This document shows positions 52,252 to 63,106 of a stretch of 64,000 nt of DNA, one piece after another. The stretch's first letter is position 1, and every line of letters starts with the position of its first letter. The notes beneath the pieces were generated by a model. The model searched no databases, was not told the DNA's origin, and saw only the letters and a list, made by a program, of their open reading frames with translations. Position numbers and translations under genes: made by a program. The DNA is from Phymatolithon calcareum (taxonomy: Eukaryota > Rhodophyta > Florideophyceae > Hapalidiales). The stretch is taken from NCBI GenBank assembly GCA_977006965.1, contig OZ345380.1, forward strand, positions 992,001 to 1,056,000. Direction: 5' to 3'.

Positions 52252-53785
52252 TAACAGCAATGGCGATTAATTTGGAGGACTTCGGTTCTTATGCCATCAG
52301 TTATAGTGGTAGGTACGCTCGTGAATGCTATTGGAAAGTGTGACAGTAAAGGTTGGGTTTTGCTTAGCGTGAAAACACGCACGATCTTGAAGTCGTGAGG
52401 AGGCCACGAGCTAAGGATGATTGCCTGTTTTTAAGAGAGTAGAGCCACGGGGTGACGCTTCCGTCTGGACTGTAGATGTAAACACAGGCACTGGTCATTT
52501 CGGAAGTAACCTCAGTGCTGCAGCGTCTGGTAATTCAGTGCTTGCTCAGAACACACCGAGCACTAGGGCAGTTTCTGACCACGCTGCGGCAAAAAGCGTT
52601 GATGACAATTCGTCCCTAGCAGCAGAGCAAAGGAAACTTTATGATTGAGCAGCAACCTTGGCATACAGAGGCTCAAAAACAGCTGGTGGTTGAACGTAAC
52701 CAACCCAATTGCAACGAGGAGAAAAAGATGCTCTGGCGGTTGGTCCTGGGAGATACAATCGTATTGTTACCAGGTTTATTGAGAGCGAACTCAGGGTAGT
52801 CTTATCTATTCCTTTCTACTGCCCGGTCGTCGGAAATATTGTCGGGGTTTTCTGAGGGAACGGCAACTTTCCATCAACCCAAACATATGAGCAAATTTCT
52901 GAGAATAGGGGAGGTCTCGCAGTATGAACATTGCCCAAGACCACCCAGGCAATAAGGCGGCCCAGCTGTTGGCGAAATAGTATTTCGTTCCTCGCGCGGA
53001 GTCTGCATTGCGTGCTGTCGCATCGCATCATCGCACACGACCAGTTTGTATCGGCCGCTTGCTTGACGGCTGTCGTCCAAGCCTCCAAGCGGAGATGAAT
53101 CTCAGAAACAAAATCGTCATCTCAGCCTGACCTACCTGCTTCCAGCGGTCTGTGAATTCATCGTAGTGCTCAGTATTTTCACCTGTCACTTGAGAAGTGC
53201 TCTCCATATCATTCCGTTAAGCTTAATTTTTAAAAACTTTTTTCTTTCTTGTTTCTCGTTATCGAGCACCTAGTACTTGCAAAGAAGGAACAAACAGGAG
53301 GGCTACAATCGCCCAGTTCATCAAGTTTTCCATTTCTTGGTATCGAAATGATAGAGTTGCTCTCAAGAACGGAAGGCGATACCAACTTGTTGTCTTTGCA
53401 CCTGATGTTGGATTCAAGTCCAACAAATTTCTAGAGCTGAGAACACTGTCACAGAATACTTGGAAGGGTATGGTCTGTGTACTCTGGGACTTGATCCTCA
53501 ATCCTTGGATGAGGCATCAGATGAGTATGATTGTGAACATTTCAAGATATTGGCAAAATATTTTCCACTTTTGGGCCCATTAACCGTAATTCTACCCATC
53601 ATTAAAGGTTTATTTTTTATAAAAATCAGGTATCTACATCCCAGCATCACCCTGTATCCGTTATCATATCTCCAGGTTCAGAAGGCTAGTCATTCCATTG
53701 CGCCGCCTTGCCCGCTGTCCGTGCTCAACACCACCTCCGCTCGAACCGCCGCGCAACAACTTTACGCAAGCCTCTCATTGACACA
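52252..53785. other. Intergenic region
   Basis: No gene is supported. A plus-strand frame of about 90 codons without an ATG (about 53330-53585) looks protein-like (NGRRYQLVVFAPDVGFKS) but is unrecognised and may be a relic. The rest is short frames. Confidence 0.45.
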
Positions 53786-54733
53786 ATGGGCGCAGCGGAG
53801 CACACAGAATTGTTCGAGGCGCCTCCACAACCTGCGCCCGCCAAGAGCATTGGAAACCCTTTTGCCGCCGCCGCGTACGCGCGCGTCAACGGCGAGTCCC
53901 CAGCACACGACTCGTCTTTCAACGGCGGCTCAACAAACGGGTCATCTGCAAACCCGTTCTCCAGCGCGTTTGCGATCTACGACGAGGGGCTGGAAGACGC
54001 CGGTGCGGATGCCGGCCGCTGGGAGTCCGAGGCGTCGGGTACGAGAAGCGAGCCTCGATTCTGGCAACCGCGATACTACGCCGCTTATTTCGACATTAAT
54101 GTGTCGGATTTCGTAGCACGGTTATTCCGCTCGTTGTTACCATTTAAACCATTGCTCGGATGGACGCAGTTTGACGAGGAGTCTGCGGGTGGTACCAGTG
54201 TCCCCGATCTTTACGGACCTGTTTGGGTGACAACCACTCTCGTGCTGGCGCTGTCGATGGGTTCGAGCTGTGCCACATTTTTGCGCAATGTGTTCCGCAG
54301 ACAAGAGACTGCAGCTCTCACGACGTCTCTCTCCGGCGAGCAATTCTCGCGCTTGTGGCGTGCGGCGGGTATTCTGTATAGTTATGTCTTTCTTTTTCCG
54401 ATTGCTCTCACGGTTTTTCAGTGTCTTTTTGCACGTCGCAGTTTACGGGAGAGTACTGTTGCCAGTCATCCAGTGCTGGGTACGATTATGGTGTATGGCT
54501 ATTCGATGACCCCGGTTGTCATTGCCGCGTTCGTGGCCACGGTACCGGTGCAGTTGGTGCAGATTATTGCGATAGCTGTCGCGTTTCTCATAGGTGCTGC
54601 TACTATCATGCTCAACATTTGGCGAGATCTTCCCGAGGAGCACAAGAGTCTGACGTATGCCGTACGAGCAGGTGCGGCCATCGCTCATGCTGGCGTTGGT
54701 GTGGCATTGATATTCACGTTTTACGTGCACTAG
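53786..54733 (+). CDS. YIPF/Yip1-family Golgi membrane protein
   Basis: 315 residues from ATG 53786. The first 95 residues are polar and Ser/Asn/Ala-rich. PRFWQPRYYAAYFDINVSDFVARLFRSLLPF follows, the conserved pre-membrane block of YIPF1/2-type proteins. Five hydrophobic segments then match the Yip1 domain, with DLYGPVWVTTTLVLALSM, VFLFPIALTVFQCLF, PVLGTIMVYGYSMTPVVIAAF, a fourth helix and a final VGVALIFTFYVH. The D-L-Y-G-P-x-W and Y-G-Y-S motifs are family hallmarks. The family binds Rab GTPases and acts in ER-Golgi and Golgi structure. The frame is open to 53708 upstream without support. Confidence 0.88.
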   Translation: MGAAEHTELFEAPPQPAPAKSIGNPFAAAAYARVNGESPAHDSSFNGGSTNGSSANPFSSAFAIYDEGLEDAGADAGRWESEASGTRSEPRFWQPRYYAAYFDINVSDFVARLFRSLLPFKPLLGWTQFDEESAGGTSVPDLYGPVWVTTTLVLALSMGSSCATFLRNVFRRQETAALTTSLSGEQFSRLWRAAGILYSYVFLFPIALTVFQCLFARRSLRESTVASHPVLGTIMVYGYSMTPVVIAAFVATVPVQLVQIIAIAVAFLIGAATIMLNIWRDLPEEHKSLTYAVRAGAAIAHAGVGVALIFTFYVH

Positions 54734-55857
54734 AAACACATTGTTGTGCTTTTGGGGAGGGAGCAATAATTTGCAAGCGCAGTACTTTTAAATTTTTTCT
54801 AACACTAACTGGACAAATGCACCTTATTGCTCGCATTCGCCCATGTCACTCAAGAAACATGAAAATACCACCGAATCGAGAGGCAGGGAGTGGATAACGG
54901 GCGCAAGTTTCCCGGTGCGTTTGTTATGTTTTTTCCAAAACTGTGTGAAGCCTGGAGCCGATTTTCAACACGTTGTCCTCCCCGGCGGGCTGTGTTTGTA
55001 TGCCCCGGCGATCCTTGTGCACTCCCATTGCACTCGAATGGCATGCAATGTACGGCCCTGGGCTGCGCTAGTTTGGACGTTCGAACATTGATAGACTGCA
55101 GCAATAAAACATGAGCATGTCGGCGAACCTCTGCAAGACATCGTCCTTGCCAGTTGTGCTGTTGATGTTCGTCGAAATCCTAACACGTATAAAATTGTAA
55201 GAATTTTGATTACTTTTCGCGCACGCTACCTGTTTTCGCAGAGTGGTGCCGTAGGGACCTGGCTACTTTCCGCGATAGATTGTGCCGGGAAGATTTCTCA
55301 AGCTTATCCGCAAGCGCTCGACAGTTCTAAAGCTGTTTCAGGTTCCATAAGGAATTGTACACTGGAGGCGCAAACTTCAGGCAATGTAGCAATTACAGTA
55401 CCGTTGAGATAGCTTTTTGCTAAAAATATTCCTGATAATACTCAAATAGAACTGAAATTTTCGCCAAATTGGATCCCCGGCGGCTGCGCAAAAACTATCG
55501 AACTCCTTCCGGAATTGTGCACTGTGTTTTTGTGCTTGTACCAGCTCATGATAGGTGTTGTGGTACTGGAAAAAAATTCTGTTGTGGAGGGGGGGAGCGT
55601 GAAGGTTTCGTGCCGCGGCACGAAAACATTTGTATACCTTTTTCTTGACCCGTAGTTACATCATGTGAGCTACCAAGCCTTATCCCTACTTCGATATGTT
55701 TTTGGATGACACTCAACGGCCTGTGTTTTTCGTACTTCAACCTTCAATTTTATGTTTTTTGTAAGGTGCTACCGAAGTCCCACTGAATTTAATGAGAAGT
55801 TTAGTTCTTTGATTGAATACCAGCGGCGTAATACGTAAAACACAGGATAACAACTAT
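54734..55857. other. Intergenic region, nothing recognised
   Basis: Frames here are short and lack family signals. It contains the 3' end of the YIPF gene and the 3' side of the coiled-coil ORF. Confidence 0.45.
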
Positions 55858-56475
55858 CTATGACGCACGCTGTCCTGCACCAGTAATTCCCTCCTCCTCC
55901 AGGAGGAAAGAGGTGAACTCGCTCATTGCATCGGTCATAAAATGCTCGTTTCCTGCAGGGCTATCTTCTTTTACCTCAAGCATGTCACCCATTAGTTTCA
56001 GATCGTTCTCAAGCCTTCCGTTCTTCTTTCTCGATTTATCGTTCAGTTCCTCGAGGGTCTCGATTTTTGAGCGCAGCGCAGCGACAGTACTGTCTCTTTC
56101 GCGGTCGAGTGCGCAATTTGCCTTCTCCGCAAGGCAGTCGGTTCCTGCATTCTTGCATATTCCGCGAATCTCATGTACATCAGCAATAAGAGCATTCAAA
56201 CGGTCATCCAGGCTTCTGTTATCCTTCCTTGATAAGAAAAAGTCGAAAGCGAGCTTATCGTTTGCGAATTCCAACTCAATGACACGATTTTCCAGCTTCC
56301 TTTTCTGTTCCATCAGCTGGAGCTCATTGGCGACAAGAGCATTCAAACGGTCAACGAGGCTTCTATTTTCTTTCTTTGACAAAAAAAAGTCGAAACCGAG
56401 CTTGTCGTTTGTGAATACCAACTCTATGGCATGATTTTCCAGCTTCCTGTTCTCTTCGATCAGCTGGAGCTCCAT
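55858..56475 (-). CDS. Coiled-coil protein with a 49-residue tandem repeat
   Basis: A 205-residue protein of unknown function. Residues 2-50 and 51-99 are two copies of one 49-residue unit, each with ELQL at the start, RKLEN, NDKL, FDFFLS and NRSL, and DRLNAL near the end, roughly 75-80% identical. The rest is charged coiled coil (ALRSKIETLEELNDKSRKKNGRLENDL) and an acidic C-terminus. The DNA unit is 147 bp. The start ATG lies in the same sequence context (AATGGAGCTCCAGCTG) as the junction between the units, so the first unit may have been longer. A 62-nt palindrome lies 38 nt upstream. It is near transposase-like ORFs and may belong to the same element. Confidence 0.6.
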   Translation of the reverse strand: MELQLIEENRKLENHAIELVFTNDKLGFDFFLSKKENRSLVDRLNALVANELQLMEQKRKLENRVIELEFANDKLAFDFFLSRKDNRSLDDRLNALIADVHEIRGICKNAGTDCLAEKANCALDRERDSTVAALRSKIETLEELNDKSRKKNGRLENDLKLMGDMLEVKEDSPAGNEHFMTDAMSEFTSFLLEEEGITGAGQRAS

Positions 56476-57131
56476 TCCGGAATGTTCTCAGGGAAGTTAA
56501 CAATTGATGATAAAATTTCGACACAATACACGTCCAAGGACGGCGGTCCTTGGACGTGTATTGTGTCGAAATTTAGCTGAAATAATTGAAGCACACTTAG
56601 CATTTCCTCTCCCTGGTAATACCTTTCATGATAGAATATTCCTATCATTGACAAAACCATATTTTATAAGCAAGTCCAATATTCTCGATAGATCAGATGC
56701 AGCAAAGGCTAAGATATGAAACATACTATCGTCGTGATAGAAAAATTCCTAAGACAGATATCTTGCTTTCTGAATGCGTTCATGACATCATGATGTCTAA
56801 TTCGAAGTTCCAGTATCATGGTGATACGGTATTTTAGGGGACTGTATCATCCGTGAGGACAAAAATCTTTCAACACTGGTGAAAATATCGCGATGTTCGT
56901 CTAATTACCGACCTCATTTCCAGTGCAGTCCGAGGATCAGCGACTAGGTCTAACAGCAGAGCTAGGAAACTAGGAAAATACTTTAGAACGCAAATTACGT
57001 CAATTACGTGATCATTAATTTTATTCTCCAACCTGCTGTGGTCTGCGGCCCAAAATCTAATAATTAGCTCCAAACCCTCCCGCTCAGTATACTCTATACG
57101 TTTTTTGGTTGTAGCAGCGGGCAAACAAGGG
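56476..57131. other. Intergenic region with palindrome
   Basis: Contains the palindrome at 56513-56574. A minus-strand frame of 113 codons (57211-56870) starts only at a GTG and overlaps the end of the transposase ORF. I do not support it as a gene. Confidence 0.5.
56513..56574. repeat. Perfect palindrome, 29-bp arms, 4-nt loop
   Basis: AAATTTCGACACAATACACG... at 56513-56541 pairs perfectly with 56546-56574 around a GGCG loop. It begins 38 nt upstream of the coiled-coil ORF start. It is the longest-armed palindrome in the window. Confidence 0.97.
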
Positions 57132-59639
57132 CTATCCGCACCGGGGAGGGTAGCCTTCTTTTCGTGAGCGAATGTAGAATATAGACCCGGCAAGCGTACT
57201 GTTCTCCTCACCGTGAACTAACTTGACTGAGTCCCCGCTGAGAGGCTCTAGCTTGCATGATGACGAAGCACAGTCATGGATTGTAGATACACGTCTGATA
57301 TCTGGCCCCATCCTCACAAAGGAGAAGGGCTCTTGGCCAATACCCCGGGATGGTATCCTGTGGTAAGTATTTCTATATTCATTTTGATTAAAACCAACGT
57401 ATTGTGCGGGCTCTTCAGGTCGCCGTACGACAGGTAGAACAGCCGCAAAGTATATCTGGCTTCCCATATTACGTTCAGTTTCAAAGAATGTGACTGCAAC
57501 CCAGAACGACGGGCTGCAAGATATGGAATTTCTCCCCCGATGTCCAAGAACACTCTGCTTCACCACGAAAGGAACGTGAATAGAGAGATCCTCTGGTGTA
57601 ACGCAAATTATTTGTAGAACGTCACCTCGCTGAAATGAAAAGCCCGGCAAACCAGAAGCCGTTTGAGAAGAGATAGAGCTAGACACAGTTACAGTAGAAT
57701 AGTTAGTACGTGCGCTGATAGCTTCTCGAAAATGAGATGAAGCACTCCTCGATAGAAGATCATTCGAAATTACAGAACTGGACAGCAGCTGCAAGTCCCC
57801 ATTTAGATGCCATCGCATTCCACCTGAGGCATGGATGCGCGTAGAAAGAACGGTCATTCCCTGTCGTCGTAGTTGAAATGGCACACATGATGCCGGTCCT
57901 AGCGCGTTCAAAACGAGCTGTTCTTGCGCTGAGGACATCTCTAGTGGAAGTGATGGAATGGCCTCTCTGCCCGCCAGAAGTCGAAAGCATCCTCTAATCG
58001 CGCGTGAATCACCTTCCATGGAAGCAGGAACCAGCAAAGTCAATCTTCCTTGCCAGTCGTTGACTGAAATGTTTTGCATAGATTGAATGTGCGGGTTTTT
58101 GTTATTGGACTGCTTAACACCGCGTTTTAAACTCTGATGCGCCTTTTCAAGTACCAGCTCGCCAATGCGAGAAACATGGCCAACCATGGGCATCGTAGTC
58201 TGCACAAGCTCACGGAGGCGATGTATGTTGGGTTTGTCAATTGTTTTGATTGACAAAAGGCAAAGATTCATTTCTTTTGTCAGTCGAGCTTTCGTAGCCC
58301 TGCTGCACCGGTTGTCCTCCAGAGCGCTCACATCTTCGTCACACATGAAGCATATATTGCGTATGAGACGTAAATGAGCATCAGCTTGATGCTGTATATG
58401 GCGTACATGAGATACACCATCATTAAAATCGAACAATTCCACTTCACTGGTACCGTCACGCTCCTCATCTGGCAGAAACCACAAATTGGCAATAAGACGT
58501 GCGCATGATCCTACAATCTGAACGGCCTCTTGGCATTTAGAAGATACTGGACACGGCTGATCAGAGTGCTTGGACGCATATTGTATGCCTTGCACGAAGC
58601 CTAGCTCAGCCACGACCGACAGCGCATAAATGTCAGACATGGACATAGAAAATAAACGCTTTTTGTCGTGCTCTAGAAGTCTGTTTTGGGTGGGAAGCTT
58701 GGAATCTGAGAGGAACTTCAGCATAAACGCTTCACAAATGTGACGATAGCGGGATGATGGCAAAAGCTTAAAAGTGAGATTGATGCAATCGCGCATATGC
58801 CCAGTCAGTAGGTGATCTGGAGCAATAAAACAACCGCGGTAGGGATCGAGCAAGCCAGGAACAATCGGATCACCGTTAGAAACAGTCGGCGTACGTGTTC
58901 TGGCAGCCATCAAGGCCCTTCGCAAGTCATGGAGAGGTAGAGCACGATCGTATGTAGTTGGTTTCATGCCAAGCTGGTTGCAGGTCTCATTTCGAGCCCC
59001 TGAGTCACGAATGGCACAGTGCTGGTAAAATCCGCGGGAATAGCTAGTAACAGATCCGTGGAGGCCTTCACGCACGTAGCGGCTTCCGATCAAGGTGGAC
59101 GAGTTTCTGGTAACTCTGCAAAGATGACAGAATGAATTGGCGGTATGTCCCAGCGTGTCTAGCTCATAATTCAAAGCTGGCGTGTCACCTATTACTCCGA
59201 CAAGGTCTAAGAAGATGCGGCGCTGAGTCCCGTCTGCATCGTAGTCTAGAAAACCATCGGTCATACCAATGATTAAATCCTCTTGGATGCGCTTGAAAAC
59301 GGCACCCACGTTGATACCCGGAGGTGTCAGAGAAATAACACGGACAGCACGCGATGAGGCACGGGCTTGTACAGGAAGATTAAGGCAGTGTAGATAAAAT
59401 CCGTCTCCTGAAGCACAGCTGCCGGAGTTCATCTCAAAGCCGTCCCAAAAAAGGATGAATCTGTAAATGAAGTAGCTCTCGCCACTAGGTAGGATACCAA
59501 TGCTGCTAATCGGAGAAAACTTCTCCAATCCACGCTTTCCGGGGTGTTTTTGCGCGAGATAAACCCGCGACACATAGCGGAACCTCTCTGTTCCGGTTAC
59601 GTCCAGAATAGAGCAGTACGATTCATACGCGTTTTCCAT
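57132..59639 (-). mobile_element. Transposase-like ORF 2 (CACTA/Plavaka-like)
   Basis: About 835 residues from ATG 59639 (frame open to 59801, ATG also at 59780). RFILFWDGFEMN, then LDLVGVIGDTPALNYELDTLGHTANSFCHLCRVTR, recalls CACTA/Plavaka-type transposases, where an Asp-bearing strand, a D-x-P-A block and a paired-Cys CxxC occur in this order. RDCINLTFKLLPSSRYRHICEAFMLKF and LIANLWFLPDEERDGTSEV would fall in the later catalytic half. The E of a DDE triad cannot be pointed to with confidence. The C-terminal 250 residues are unrecognised. The start overlaps the end of ORF 1 by 17 nt in another frame. Confidence 0.5.
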
Positions 59640-61095
59640 CGTTTCCTGTCTGTAGAAGCGCAGTGTCACTGGGTACGTAGATAAGATGACGACTACGCTC
59701 CTCCATCTCCGCCCAAAATCGATGGACAATGAAAATTCGGTCTTTACATTCTTCTTCAGGTGATGATTCTGGCAGAACATTGCTCGGGCGAAGCATAACA
59801 ACCGTATCTCCCGGTTTCAAAAGTGGTTTTTTCCAATTACGCCAAGCCAAATCTATTTGCCGCTTTCTCTCTTTCACTGCAGCACGGCGCAATCGTAGAG
59901 CTTCGGTAATCTGTGGGGATTGTTCCGAGATACTTGGGTGGTCGAGGTTAAGTGGGTGCTCCTCTCCCCCATTGCCCCCCTGAAGAGGAAGATCGGGTAT
60001 CGGGACGTTAACGCTATCTGATGGGGATCGATAGCTCACGAAATTGAATATTTGAGTAAGTTGTCGGTCTCGAAGTGACATGGTGTTGGACAGCTCGGGC
60101 TGAAACTCGGTGATATGACTCCTTGATTCATGGTGTACCACCCAAACGTTTACAACTACGCCGATTAGATTCCCTTGCCCGGCAGAGTTGAAAGCGCGCA
60201 TGATATCCGGGCGTAGCGATTGGGATCCAAGAACTTTGATGCGTACCGCATCACCCTCTTCACAGAATGCAGAGCTAGATCCGACGGCAGAATCCACATC
60301 CACGCTTGCACTAGTTGGCTGTCCGTAAAACCACGTTCTGGAAGCCACGAGAGGCCAGACATCTACGCATTCCGCGGACATGACCATTGGTGTCGCTCCA
60401 GACGCTGCAATGCCGTTTCCGGCTGTCAATGCGGCCAAACTTGTAGACTTCATTTCGTCGAAGACCGTGGCCGTCGCCATATCAGCGCGTGCATATTCGC
60501 TCGGTAAGACGACTCGAATATGGCATAATGGGTCTCCATCTTCAGTGTACGACGAGCACCGGGCCCCCGCAGCTCTTGGGTTTACGTTCTCGAGGTGGTT
60601 CACTCCTCTTGGCGCCAAATGATCAAGTAAAATTGGCTTGAATTTTCGGTGCAGTGTGCTAAAATGTGGCAGGCAGGAAAATCGATTAGTTGCATTATGC
60701 TCATTTCTATTGTCACTGACAAATGTTCGCCAGTGACCAAATCCAATCCAAGCAAATGTGTCAGCAACTGCACGCATTGATTGATACATTTCTTTCGTCG
60801 TTCGTAGTGTACCACCTGTCACGAGAATGCCCCAAATTACTTGCCAGCTGGGCAAAAGGAGAGGGACTAAAGATGATTCCTGGCTTCCGTTAGTAGGAGG
60901 CATCATTGGAGCGTCCATTGGAGTCAGCTGTAAATCATGGTCGGAAAGGCTGTCGTCGACGCCGGACTCTTCGCTATCTTGACGGCGGTCGTCGTCATAA
61001 AAAGAATCATGGAGTAGGGATGGGAAGTCCTCTGGTACAGCAGGTGTGGACTCTGATATCGCAAGACCAAGGTTAGTGGGTGCAGATAAAGACAT
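59623..61095 (-). mobile_element. Transposon ORF 1, upstream partner of the transposase
   Basis: About 490 residues from ATG 61095 (the frame begins at TTG 61107). The N-terminus is acidic and Ser/Pro-rich. The middle (VWGILVTGGTLRTTKEMYQSMRAVADTF, HFSTLHRKFKPILLDHL) looks folded and the C-terminus (LRRAAVKERKRQIDLAWRNWKKPLLKPGDTVVML) is basic. I recognise no domain. It ends GNDGKRV-stop where ORF 2 begins, and ORF 2 lies in the +1 frame. This could be a separate accessory protein, the first half of one polypeptide joined by frameshifting, or a single gene broken by one indel. Confidence 0.45.
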
Positions 61096-61735
61096 CTCAC
61101 GGCTCAATTGAGGATATGTTCTGGATGAGGATCCCGGTCGCGCCTGAATTGACCTGGGACCCAGAGGAAGAGATTGAAAGCGCTTTCAACTTCTTCGTTT
61201 CTTGATTCTGCCTGTACCCATTTCCTCGAAATCAATGTGTGAGATACACAAGGGAATGCCGTAGCAGAGTCTGCAGTACGTTTCCGGAATGCTTTTGCTA
61301 CCTCACTGATTATGGTAAAACTGAAAAATGACTTGTGTGAACGTATCAATAGTGATAGTACAGCTATTATCTCAGTCGGTTCACTTGAAAATAGAAATCA
61401 AACAGGACTCTGAAGCCTACATGTCATGATACGACAGAAAGTACCATCGAATGTAATAATATCTGTATTTCAAGGGTAATATCTCTGACACTTGACATAC
61501 ATTGCCAGAGCTCCGTGCTCTTTTGTAGAATCATTAATTCACTTAATTTGCTATCTTTACTTCTCATTTGCGGTTCATGTACCGTACGCTTGATATCCTT
61601 AGCGATGTCAATCATACAGTACCACGCAACTGAGTTTTGGCGGACTGCACTGATTCATATTGGAAAGCAACTCACCTGTCGCCGCCTGTAACTTCAGGCG
61701 ACAACCTAAAATCACTCCTTCACCAAAAGGCCATC

Positions 61736-62116
61736 ATGGCATCTTCCGCTCCTCCCCTCCACTCGCTCAGGACTGGTGAGCCAGAAAATGCTTGTGAGGC
61801 GCCCCTTGTTTCCTTGGTAGAGTCGCGTCTTACTTCGCGTCCCGCCCATCAACAAAGAGTCTCTGCCCAGCACAGTGCGACAGATACCCTGCCCAAGAGC
61901 GTCCTAGCATTTGAGCTGGAAGAGCTTCGACGCTCCCACGCAACGCTGCACCGTCAGGTTGCGAGCCTCTCCGAAGATTTGCAATTAACCATGAAAAATC
62001 AATCGGAATCTCAACGGTCAGCAGTCCTGTATTCAACTACATTCGACTTCAAAGTATTGCGCCGTGGTCTGCACTTCGCACGCTTGGCTGCCATCAGGGC
62101 TCTACATACATGCTAA
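61736..62116 (+). CDS. Small coiled-coil ORF, unknown
   Basis: 127 residues from the first good ATG (CATCATGGC). Residues about 60-95 form a coiled coil (FELEELRRSHATLHRQVASLSEDLQL). It ends ten nt before the next plus-strand frame in a shifted frame. ATGCTAATCAG at 62109-62119 resembles a branch site, so the two frames may be exons of one gene, but no convincing donor and acceptor pair emerged. Function is unknown. It is probably a transposon accessory. Confidence 0.4.
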   Translation: MASSAPPLHSLRTGEPENACEAPLVSLVESRLTSRPAHQQRVSAQHSATDTLPKSVLAFELEELRRSHATLHRQVASLSEDLQLTMKNQSESQRSAVLYSTTFDFKVLRRGLHFARLAAIRALHTC

Positions 62117-62317
62117 TCAGAAGCTGTGAGAGCTCGTCGCTGGTGTTCTCGAGCCCATTCCTTCAAGCAAACGGTGCTTAGATCCCAAACAACTGACTTC
62201 ACACTTCATGAGTTTCATTTGCTTGCATCATCGTGCGATCGCAACTCAAAATTACAATGCAAAATCCTTCCATCCTCGTACTATGCTGCTTTTCCGAACG
62301 TTCGCGGAATATTTCGT

Positions 62318-62884
62318 ATGGAGATCGTGTTTGATTCCTATTATGACATCTGTGAGGCGCTAGGAATTAACGTTGTTGACCGCGAAGAAGGACTATACAG
62401 GGAAAAAAAGACATCAGCACGCGTTCTGCGGGCAATTCAGGTATTGGGGGTGAGCTGCATTCGTCCGAAAATGCAAGCCGATGAGATGGATGGCCTGGAG
62501 CGTGATGAGACATATGAAGGAGATGAGGGAATGAATTACGACAGAGCTTTGATAGTCGGGGCTGGAATCTCTTCTCCGTCCTGTCCTTTCCGAATTCCAA
62601 CTCTTTTTCAGGAGAACATGTCATGGAGTGAAGACACCTGGGAGGAGGGATTGGTCTACCGTTCCGAACCATGTTCTTTCTTTTCAAGAAGCGTCCTAAG
62701 TTCAAATTCTGCTTCCCCGTTCGCTGAAGATGCTGTACGTTCGCGTACTTCTGCTTTAAACAAAACGCCGCACACAAGTTCATTTTCCCTTGTTTGGGAA
62801 AGGCGTAGCGAGGGCTGCAGTCCAGGTGAGCTTGACGCCGAAGTAGTTCCTGGAACATTGAGGTCTTTCCGGCTGTCATATTAA
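62318..62884 (+). CDS. Hypothetical ORF, probable 3' exon or accessory protein
   Basis: 188 residues from the first ATG. The same frame is open upstream to 62126 (GTG), giving 252 residues if joined to the preceding ORF. It starts MEIVFDSYYDICEALGINVVDREEGLY and is acidic and Ser-rich later. No family recognised. It shares its neighbourhood with transposase-like genes on the other strand. Confidence 0.4.
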   Translation: MEIVFDSYYDICEALGINVVDREEGLYREKKTSARVLRAIQVLGVSCIRPKMQADEMDGLERDETYEGDEGMNYDRALIVGAGISSPSCPFRIPTLFQENMSWSEDTWEEGLVYRSEPCSFFSRSVLSSNSASPFAEDAVRSRTSALNKTPHTSSFSLVWERRSEGCSPGELDAEVVPGTLRSFRLSY

Positions 62885-63106
62885 GAACTCATGTACTGGT
62901 CAACTCAGCACAACAAGTGTTCAGAACCCCATTGGAAGGATCCACAGATATGTACTTATGCCAGGTAGTAGTCTCCCCTCCAGTCTTATCTACGTCTGTC
63001 AACTGAACACACAAGATTACAACAATATTTCTCTTTTTCATTCAGTAAAAACCTAGTTCCGCGAGGCAGAAAAGACCAACAAAAATGGGCTCCCAAATAC
63101 GGATTC

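Larger units (their letters stand above)
61108..63106. other. Transposon-associated region with plus-strand ORFs
   Basis: Apart from the two plus-strand frames annotated below, nothing is recognised. No terminal inverted repeats bounding the element were found by eye. Confidence 0.4.

Noticed and set aside
52370-52410. tRNA-like anticodon stem around CACGATCTTGAAGTCGTG
   Set aside because: A 5-bp stem and loop is present, but there is no GGTTCGANNCC B box downstream and no acceptor stem pairing.
7861-56574. Palindromes as bacterial-type intrinsic terminators
   Set aside because: They are mostly upstream of genes or in divergent promoters, are not followed by consistent T runs, and the genome is eukaryotic.
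59640-59670. 27-nt intron GTACCC...CTACAG fusing the transposon ORFs
   Set aside because: Far too short for a spliceosomal intron and not needed, since the ATG of ORF 2 follows immediately.
62000-62160. Intron joining the two plus-strand frames at 61736-62116 and 62126-62884
   Set aside because: A branch-like ATGCTAATCAG is present, but no donor and acceptor pair gave a convincing join; left as a possibility in the feature entries.
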